From an uncultured Paracoccaceae bacterium (GTDB taxonomy: Bacteria > Pseudomonadota > Alphaproteobacteria > Rhodobacterales > Rhodobacteraceae), in contig CANKZJ010000003.1 of NCBI GenBank assembly GCA_947488605.1, positions 186,001 to 250,000 of the forward strand: DNA of 64,000 nt, given 5' to 3'. Made by a program: the position numbers and the translations under genes. The notes below the pieces were generated by a model. It made no database searches, had not been told where the DNA came from, and saw only the letters and a list, made by a program, of their open reading frames with translations. Of this stretch, positions 58,276-64,000 are shown piece after piece. How positions within the stretch are numbered: the stretch's first letter is position 1; each line of letters opens with the position of its first letter.

Positions 58276-58305
58276 AAATAAAAAAGGCGGACCAATTGGC
58301 CCGCC
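58276..58305 (-). terminator. Terminator of the rimP-nusA-infB operon
   Basis: On the minus strand GGCGGGCCAATTGGTCCGCC is a self-complementary stem (one G-T wobble pair) followed by TTTTTTATTT. It lies 26 bases past the infB stop. Confidence 0.85.
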
Positions 58306-58330
58306 CCGTTTTGTTCTATGAAATGCTAAA

Positions 58331-60808
58331 TTATAGGTTCCGTTCGACCTCTTCGCGCTCGAAAATCTCGATCACGTCGTCGGGGCGGATGTCTTCGTAG
58401 TTTTCAAATGCCATGCCGCATTCTTGGCCGGACTGTACCTCTGGCACTTCGTCCTTGAAGCGCTTGAGCGTCTTCAATGTACCTTCGTGGATGACCACGT
58501 TGTCGCGCAGCAAGCGCACGCCTGCGGAACGACGGGCAACACCCTCGGTCACAAGACAACCCGCGATTTTGCCGACATTCGAGACCTTAAAGACCTCTTT
58601 GATCTTGGCATAACCGATGAACTTTTCACGGATCTCGGCAGAGAGCAGACCAGAGGCTGCCGCTTTCACATCATCCACAAGGTCGTAGATAACCGAATAA
58701 TAGCGGATCTCGACGCCCTTTTGGTTGGCTGTGTTCCGCGCGGATGTATTCGCACGAACGTTAAAGCCAAACACTGGCGCACCAGAGGCTTCGGCCAAGC
58801 CGATATCGGTTTCCGTGATCGCACCAACACCGGAGTGCAGGACGCGCACGCGCACCTCATCGTTACCGATCTTCTCCATCGCTTGAACGATCGCTTCAGC
58901 AGAACCCTGCACGTCAGCTTTGACGAGGATTGGCAATTCACTGACGCTTTCGCTTGCTTTGGCATTCGCCATCAACTGCTCAAGTGTTGTCGCGGCGCCA
59001 GCGGCGGCGCGTTTCTCTTTTGCAGCTTTTTCACGATATTCCGCGATTTCACGCGCCTGTGCGTCGGTTTCCACTACGTTCAGAACGTCACCCGCTTCGG
59101 GTGTACCGTTAAGGCCAAGCACCTCAACAGGGACAGCAGGGCCAGCTTCTTGGACACGGTCGCCTTTGTCGTTGATCAGCGCACGGACCTTACCGTACTG
59201 CTCGCCCACAACAAAGATATCACCCTGACGCAGCGTACCATTCTGAACCAGAACAGTTGCCACAGGGCCGCGACCCACATCAAGCTGGGCTTCAATCACT
59301 GCACCTTCGGCAAACCGGTTTGGGTTGGCTTTCAGTTCAAGGATTTCAGACTGCAACGCAATCGCCTCAAGCAATTCATCCAGACCCTGACCCGTGATCG
59401 CAGAGACTTCGACGTCCTGCACATCACCAGACATTTTCTCCACAATGACTTCGTGCTGCAGCAAGTCGGTCCGCACCTTATCAGGGTTCGCATCCGGCTT
59501 ATCAACTTTGTTGATCGCCACGATCATCGGCACTTTGGCCGCTTTCGCGTGGTTAATCGCTTCGATCGTTTGCGGCATAACAGCGTCATCAGCAGCAACG
59601 ACAAGCACGACAATGTCAGTCACTTGCGCACCGCGCGAACGCATGGATGTAAACGCCGCGTGACCCGGTGTATCAAGGAATGACAGAACAGCGCCGCTGT
59701 CCGTTGTCACCTGATAGGCACCAATGTGCTGGGTGATACCGCCCGCTTCGCCAGCCACAACTTTTGCGTTGCGGATCGCATCAAGCAGCGATGTCTTACC
59801 GTGGTCAACGTGACCCATGATCGTGATGATCGGAGGACGCCCTTGCAGGTCTTCGTCTTTGTCTACAATCGCTGTCAGAACGTCTTCGACATCGGCGTCA
59901 GACACGCGGACAACTGTGTGGCCAAATTCTTCGATGATCAGCTCGGCTGTATCCGCATCAATCGTCTGGTTCTGTGTTGCCATGATGCCGTTGGTCATCA
60001 ACGACTTCACAACATCAGACACACGCTCCGTCATACGGTTTGCCAATTCAGAAACAGTAATCGCCTCTGGCAGGGCAACCTCGCGGAAGACCTTTTCACG
60101 CTCGGCCGATACACCCATTGCTTTCGCACGGGCGCGGTCTTGCTTGCGCTTCATCGCAGCCATAGACCGCTGACGGCCACCATGACGGCCTGCCATCGCA
60201 TCGTTCACTGTCAGCTTGCCTGACCGGCGACCATCATCACGACCTGGCTTTGCCTTGGTCTTGTTATCGCGGTTTTCCGCAGGACGGTCTGTTTTGCGTG
60301 GTGCAGCAGTTGGGCGCGAAATCTCGGTTTCGCCGGGAACCGCAGCAGCGGCGGGCGGTGCATTCGCAATCGCCTTCGCTTTTTCGACTTCGGCCTTCTT
60401 GCGCTCTTCTTCATCAGCTTTGGCTTTGGTCCGCTCTTCACGGGCCTTGTCTTCAGCTTCTTTGGCTTCGATCTCGGCGCGGCGCGCTTCACGCTCGACG
60501 GCGCGTTCTTTTTCCTCAGCGGCACGCTTTGCCGCGTCTTCAACTTCGCGGGCTTTCGCCATCTTCAGCGCGTTCATCCGGCGCTCAAGTTCCACATCCG
60601 AAATACCGGCAGGGCGCTTTGAAGGATCGCCACCAACAGGACCACCAGATGTCATAGGTTTAGCCGCACCGGGCTTGGGCACCACAACGCGCTTGCGTTT
60701 GGTTTCCACCACGACGTTCTTGGTCCGCCCATGGCTAAAGCTTTGCTTCACGTTTGAAGGACGTGAACCACCAAGGCCGAGTGTCTTTTTACCGTCGTTA
60801 TCGCTCAT
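58331..60808 (-). CDS. infB: Translation initiation factor IF-2
   Basis: An 825-residue IF-2. A long charged N-terminus (about 50-220: repeated K/R/E/A, e.g. '[20 protein letters not shown]') leads to the GTPase domain with G1 '[16 protein letters not shown]' near 335, G3 '[18 protein letters not shown]' and G4 'AINKVDKP'. Domains II-IV follow and end in '[14 protein letters not shown]'. It places fMet-tRNA on the 30S subunit. Its start overlaps the rnpM stop by 4 bases. Confidence 0.98.
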   Translation of the reverse strand: MSDNDGKKTLGLGGSRPSNVKQSFSHGRTKNVVVETKRKRVVVPKPGAAKPMTSGGPVGGDPSKRPAGISDVELERRMNALKMAKAREVEDAAKRAAEEKERAVEREARRAEIEAKEAEDKAREERTKAKADEEERKKAEVEKAKAIANAPPAAAAVPGETEISRPTAAPRKTDRPAENRDNKTKAKPGRDDGRRSGKLTVNDAMAGRHGGRQRSMAAMKRKQDRARAKAMGVSAEREKVFREVALPEAITVSELANRMTERVSDVVKSLMTNGIMATQNQTIDADTAELIIEEFGHTVVRVSDADVEDVLTAIVDKDEDLQGRPPIITIMGHVDHGKTSLLDAIRNAKVVAGEAGGITQHIGAYQVTTDSGAVLSFLDTPGHAAFTSMRSRGAQVTDIVVLVVAADDAVMPQTIEAINHAKAAKVPMIVAINKVDKPDANPDKVRTDLLQHEVIVEKMSGDVQDVEVSAITGQGLDELLEAIALQSEILELKANPNRFAEGAVIEAQLDVGRGPVATVLVQNGTLRQGDIFVVGEQYGKVRALINDKGDRVQEAGPAVPVEVLGLNGTPEAGDVLNVVETDAQAREIAEYREKAAKEKRAAAGAATTLEQLMANAKASESVSELPILVKADVQGSAEAIVQAMEKIGNDEVRVRVLHSGVGAITETDIGLAEASGAPVFGFNVRANTSARNTANQKGVEIRYYSVIYDLVDDVKAAASGLLSAEIREKFIGYAKIKEVFKVSNVGKIAGCLVTEGVARRSAGVRLLRDNVVIHEGTLKTLKRFKDEVPEVQSGQECGMAFENYEDIRPDDVIEIFEREEVERNL

Positions 60809-61437
60809 TTAGCTTCTGTATCCTTCTCGGTGGCCGTATCGCCACCGTTCGTTTCGCGTAAACCGCGCAGCTTTGTGGCTTCCTCTACAACACGGTTGCT
60901 GAGTCTGCCAGTCGCAAGCGCGCCATGTATCACACTTTGCCGCCCAAAAGCCAAACCCAATTCGGTTGACGTCAAACAGCCAAAATATCGGGCACCTTCT
61001 GGCGTCCATAGTTTCGTTTTGCCCCGCTCAGACCCATCAGAGGCCTGCATCAGAACACGGACCGGGCTGCCACCGGCAAGCCAACCCTTCACTTTCTCAA
61101 ATCCGCAGACCGCGCGCCCCGATTTCCGTGTTAACGCAATCAGATCAACGGTGCGGCGGGCAAGTTGACGTTCAACTTCCTCTACCAAACCGTCAGGCAC
61201 AGTCACCCCCTGCTTGGCAGAACGTGAAAACTGACCCTTCTTCGCTTCTTCAAGCGCGGTCCGATCAGCCGTCACATACATGCCCCGGCCCGGCAGTTTA
61301 CCCAAGATATCAGGTACAACCTGATTATCCGGCCCCACAACAAAGCGGATCAGCCCAGCTTTTGGCTGCACTTCACCGGTAACGATGCACTTACGCTCGG
61401 CATCGTCCCGGTCTTTGTTATGGCCACCACGCGCCAT
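60805..61437 (-). CDS. rnpM: RnpM/YlxR RNA-binding protein with L7Ae-like C-terminus
   Basis: A 210-residue protein. Residues 12-90 are a YlxR/DUF448 domain ('[20 protein letters not shown]', '[17 protein letters not shown]'), recently named RnpM for its effect on RNase P in Firmicutes. The second part (about 95-195) resembles an L7Ae/L30e RNA-binding fold ('[20 protein letters not shown]', '[19 protein letters not shown]'), a fusion typical of alphaproteobacteria. It sits between nusA and infB, 25 bases after the nusA stop, where YlxR is normally found. Confidence 0.9.
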   Translation of the reverse strand: MARGGHNKDRDDAERKCIVTGEVQPKAGLIRFVVGPDNQVVPDILGKLPGRGMYVTADRTALEEAKKGQFSRSAKQGVTVPDGLVEEVERQLARRTVDLIALTRKSGRAVCGFEKVKGWLAGGSPVRVLMQASDGSERGKTKLWTPEGARYFGCLTSTELGLAFGRQSVIHGALATGRLSNRVVEEATKLRGLRETNGGDTATEKDTEAK

Positions 61438-61462
61438 CTGCGATCCAATCAGAGGCCTGAGA

Positions 61463-63079
61463 TCAGGCCTCCTCCTCCGCGTTTAGCTCTTCTTCGGCAG
61501 CCGCCGCTTCCGCAGCTAGTTCCTCTGGATCAACCCAACCCAGCATGACGCGGGCTGTCATCACCATATCTTGAGCTTCCTCCAGCGAAATCTCGAATGG
61601 CTCAAGAACACCATCGTCTTTCACGCGCTCGCCGTTTTCTGTGGTCCAGCCACCGGCCAGTTCCCAATCTGCGCAGGTTGCAAAGTCTTCCAGCGTTTTC
61701 ACGCCATCTTTGCCCAGCGCTTCGAGCATCGCAGGCGTCAGACCCTCAAAGTTGGCAAGGCTGTCTTCGACACCCAATGCGCGGGCCGCATCCATTGCTT
61801 TCTTGGCTTGCGCCTCAAGGTAGTCGCGGGCACGGGCCTGTAATTCGCCAGCTGTATCTGCATCGACACCTTCGATGACCAACAGCTCTTCTGCTTCAAC
61901 GTAGGCGACTTCTTCCAGGTTCGTGAACCCTTCTGATACCAATAGTTGGGCAAAGAATTCGTCCAAATCAAGGGTATCCATGAACAATTTCGTGCGCAGT
62001 TCGAACTCTGCCTGACGACGCTTGCTCTCTTCTTCCTCGGTCATGATATCGATATCAAGACCGGTCAGTTGCGACGCAAGGCGCACGTTCTGACCACGAC
62101 GGCCAATGGCCAGCGACAGTTGCTCTTCTGGCACAACGACTTCGATCTTGCCGGCTTCTTCGTCCAGAACAACCTTGGATACCTCGGCTGGCTGCAACGC
62201 GTTCACAAGGAACGTTGGCATGTCTTCATTCCACGGAATGATGTCGATCTTTTCGCCCTGAAGTTCATTCACAACGGCCTGTACGCGTGAACCACGCATA
62301 CCGACACAAGCGCCAACAGGATCGATGGAGTTGTCATAGCTGATCACGGCAATCTTGGCGCGAGAACCAGGATCACGGGCAACGGCCTTGATCTCGATAA
62401 TGCCTTCATAGATCTCTGGCACTTCCATCTTGAACAGTTCCGCCATGAATTCAGGCGCTGTCCGGCTGAGGAAGATTTGCGGGCCACGCTGTTCGCGGCG
62501 CACTTCTTTGATGAAACAACGGATACGATCATTGGGGCGATACGCTTCGCGACCGATCTTTTCGTTGCGGCGCAACACGGCTTCACCAGCGCCCACATCG
62601 ACGATGACATTGCCGTACTCTTCGCGCTTGACCAGCGCGTTGATGATTGTACCGGCACGATCTTTGAATTCTTCGTACTGCTTGTCACGCTCCGCCTCGC
62701 GGACCTTTTGCAAGATCACCTGCTTGGCAGATTGCGCAGCGATACGGCCCAATTCAACGGGTGGCACTTCTTCGATGAACTGCTGACCGACTTCTGGGTC
62801 TTCCATATACTCTTTGGCTTGGGCGACTGTGAACTCGGCCTGATAGTTTTCAAGCTCTTCGTCCTCAACCACTGTCCGCACACGTGTGAACGTGGCCTTA
62901 CCAGTCTTGCGGTCGATGGCGACACGGATGTCCATCTCTGCGCCGTAGCGGGATTTGGCCGCACGGGCGAGCGATTCTTCCATCGCTTCCACAACAAGCC
63001 CGGGTTCGATGTTCTTTTCGCGGGCCACGGCCTCTGCTGTTTGCAAAAGCTCCAACTGGTTGGCGGATGTATATGCCAT
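61463..63079 (-). CDS. nusA: Transcription termination/antitermination factor NusA
   Basis: A 538-residue NusA. The N-terminal RNAP-binding domain (1-130), S1 domain ('GEAVLRRNEKIGREAYRPNDRI' region, about 135-200), two KH domains (about 205-345, with 'PVGACVGMRGSRVQAVVNEL' and 'AIGRRGQNVRLASQL') and C-terminal helix-hairpin-helix repeats (about 360-500) are all present, ending in an acidic tail. It modulates pausing, termination and antitermination. The ATG overlaps the rimP stop (TAATG). Confidence 0.98.
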   Translation of the reverse strand: MAYTSANQLELLQTAEAVAREKNIEPGLVVEAMEESLARAAKSRYGAEMDIRVAIDRKTGKATFTRVRTVVEDEELENYQAEFTVAQAKEYMEDPEVGQQFIEEVPPVELGRIAAQSAKQVILQKVREAERDKQYEEFKDRAGTIINALVKREEYGNVIVDVGAGEAVLRRNEKIGREAYRPNDRIRCFIKEVRREQRGPQIFLSRTAPEFMAELFKMEVPEIYEGIIEIKAVARDPGSRAKIAVISYDNSIDPVGACVGMRGSRVQAVVNELQGEKIDIIPWNEDMPTFLVNALQPAEVSKVVLDEEAGKIEVVVPEEQLSLAIGRRGQNVRLASQLTGLDIDIMTEEEESKRRQAEFELRTKLFMDTLDLDEFFAQLLVSEGFTNLEEVAYVEAEELLVIEGVDADTAGELQARARDYLEAQAKKAMDAARALGVEDSLANFEGLTPAMLEALGKDGVKTLEDFATCADWELAGGWTTENGERVKDDGVLEPFEISLEEAQDMVMTARVMLGWVDPEELAAEAAAAEEELNAEEEA

Positions 63080-63654
63080 TAAGTGTTCTCCTCGCCATCA
63101 ATGATGGTTTCGATTTCATCAAATTGGGTCTCGTCAATCTGACCCGCATCTTTACGTCCGCGCAATACGTCGCGGATCAACTCATCTGTCAGGACCAATT
63201 TGGCGTCTGACAGCCATTCAAATTTCAAACCGATGGTGCCTTCGGTGATCGTGATCAACACCTCGTCACCCTCAGTACCTGCCAGCGCGCCCTTAAAGCG
63301 GCGGCGACCATCAATCAGCTCATCCGTTTCAATCTTGGCTTCAAAGCCTTCCCATTGTTCGAAATCCTTCAAACGGGTCAGGGGGCGGTCGATACCGGGG
63401 CTGGAAACCTCAAGCGTATAAACATCCACAATCGGATCTTCGACATCCAAAGTCGCACTGACCGCAGTTGACACCTGCGCACATTCGTCAACTTCAATCT
63501 GTCCATCGGGACGCTGCACCATAATCTGCAGGATGCTTTCCTTGCCAGTCATCAAACGCACGCGCACAACTTCGAACCCCATGTCTTCAATGACTGGAGT
63601 GATAATTTCAGCGATACGGCGGTCAATGGCCGCTTTGGCGATTAGATCGTTCAT
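63079..63654 (-). CDS. rimP: Ribosome maturation factor RimP
   Basis: A 191-residue RimP, needed for 30S maturation. The N-terminal alpha-beta domain ('[18 protein letters not shown]', '[20 protein letters not shown]', '[20 protein letters not shown]') and C-terminal SH3-like domain ('[17 protein letters not shown]') are clear. Two ATGs stand together at 63657 and 63654; a GGAAAG site gives better spacing for 63654. It heads rimP-nusA-rnpM-infB. A terminator-like hairpin lies about 28 bases upstream. Confidence 0.95.
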   Translation of the reverse strand: MNDLIAKAAIDRRIAEIITPVIEDMGFEVVRVRLMTGKESILQIMVQRPDGQIEVDECAQVSTAVSATLDVEDPIVDVYTLEVSSPGIDRPLTRLKDFEQWEGFEAKIETDELIDGRRRFKGALAGTEGDEVLITITEGTIGLKFEWLSDAKLVLTDELIRDVLRGRKDAGQIDETQFDEIETIIDGEENT

Positions 63655-63681
63655 CATTCTTTCCGACTTATCATTCGGCAC

Positions 63682-63704
63682 AAAAAAACGGGCGCGCGGC
63701 CCGT
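63682..63704 (-). terminator. Terminator hairpin just upstream of rimP
   Basis: On the minus strand ACGGGC pairs with GCCCGT around CGCGC and is followed by seven T. It ends transcription from the gene to the right, or acts as a leader attenuator of the rimP-nusA-infB operon, since it lies only about 28 bases before the rimP start. Confidence 0.75.
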
Positions 63705-63794
63705 TGTGAATTCCGGTGGTGTCTGGGGGTGGAAGCCAAACGCCGCTGTTGAGCACGATATACGGAAGGTTTGCCGTAACTGCAAGGGGTGGAC

Positions 63795-64000
63795 TCAACT
63801 TCGCGGATCTATCACCACATAAGGGTCATCAAAGCGGCTGAGGTACAGCGCTAACCGATCAAAGTCCCACCACTGCTTCAACAGTGATTTCTTATGGAAT
63901 TTTGGCACTGCAAAGATCTGTTCCGACGGTGGCATCTTCGCCGCCTCATCCGGATAGTGTTCTGCAAAAAACGACCGGAACGCCTCTGGGTACTTCTGCG
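63795..64000 (-). CDS. C-terminal end of an unidentified protein (partial)
   Basis: The minus frame is open from the right edge to a TGA at 63795-63797, giving 67 residues. The visible part is rich in aromatic residues, including '[20 protein letters not shown]' and '[20 protein letters not shown]', and ends 'VVIDPRS'. I do not recognise a family; most of the gene is outside the window. A terminator follows about 90 bases downstream. Confidence 0.55.
   Translation of the reverse strand, partial: QKYPEAFRSFFAEHYPDEAAKMPPSEQIFAVPKFHKKSLLKQWWDFDRLALYLSRFDDPYVVIDPRS

Noticed and set aside
58424-59683. 419-codon plus-strand frame opposite infB
   Set aside because: Antisense to the IF-2 GTPase and later domains; no start signal.

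Overview
The window reads as a stretch of chromosome from a marine alphaproteobacterium of the Rhodobacterales (Roseobacter-type). The evidence is the gene set and order: rimP-nusA-rnpM(YlxR with an L7Ae-like C-terminus)-infB; hemD-mic60-hemY; kdsD-lptC-lptA-lptB followed by hpf and ptsN; secA beside a roseobacter-style secreted protein; a monomeric NADP isocitrate dehydrogenase; the NodH-like sulfotransferase/GT14/GT2 glycan block; an FNR/FixK-type operator; and an alphaproteobacterial RpoH-type promoter in front of dnaK. Coding density is high and most of the window is housekeeping. I see no tRNA, rRNA, CRISPR array, insertion sequence, integrase or phage gene.

Layout. 1-6118: an MddA/isoprenylcysteine-methyltransferase-like membrane protein cut by the left edge, a small TIGR03643-type protein, an ABC1/UbiB-type kinase-like protein, then a compact glucosylglycerate cassette (HAD phosphatase, GT81-like synthase, and a convergent GH13_18 phosphorylase). 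6119-12674: a TadG-like von Willebrand protein, a small membrane protein, a SapC protein, a universal stress protein with a textbook FNR-class promoter, and icd. 12823-17722: a mtoX (methanethiol oxidase) operon with a NicO-like membrane protein and a membrane-anchored hydrolase, divergent from glutathione-dependent formaldehyde dehydrogenase. 17886-25529: an unknown protein, a LysE-type exporter, hemY-mic60-hemD, and divergent tsaD-gpsA-yciI-EVE. 25778-32128: DUF2853, a beta-barrel outer membrane protein, an extensin-like protein, ahcY with a structured leader, an HD hydrolase and a GGDEF-EAL protein. 32197-36950: rnd-kdsD-lptCAB-hpf-ptsN. 36947-45714: a surface-glycan block (two-domain sulfotransferase, GT14, two GT2 paralogues, galU, kdsB, cysQ, and an ABC-2 permease). 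45779-49852: dnaK-dnaJ-radC. 49849-58116: a secreted protein, secA, ppiC-argJ-mutT, and an ECF sigma/anti-sigma pair beside a small lipoprotein. 58331-64000: infB-rnpM-nusA-rimP and the C-terminal end of an unidentified gene.

How the genes fit together. The glucosylglycerate genes could both make and phosphorolyse one compatible solute. The mtoX operon would release formaldehyde, which the divergent dehydrogenase would remove. In the glycan block, galU supplies UDP-glucose, kdsB supplies CMP-Kdo, the glycosyltransferases and sulfotransferase build or sulfate a polymer, and cysQ clears the PAP left by PAPS-dependent sulfation. kdsD and the Lpt genes belong to lipopolysaccharide synthesis and transport. 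The strongest candidates for follow-up are the mtoX/formaldehyde locus, the double sulfotransferase with cysQ, the ahcY leader hairpin and the ECF locus. All functions are inferred from sequence reading alone; no database search was run.
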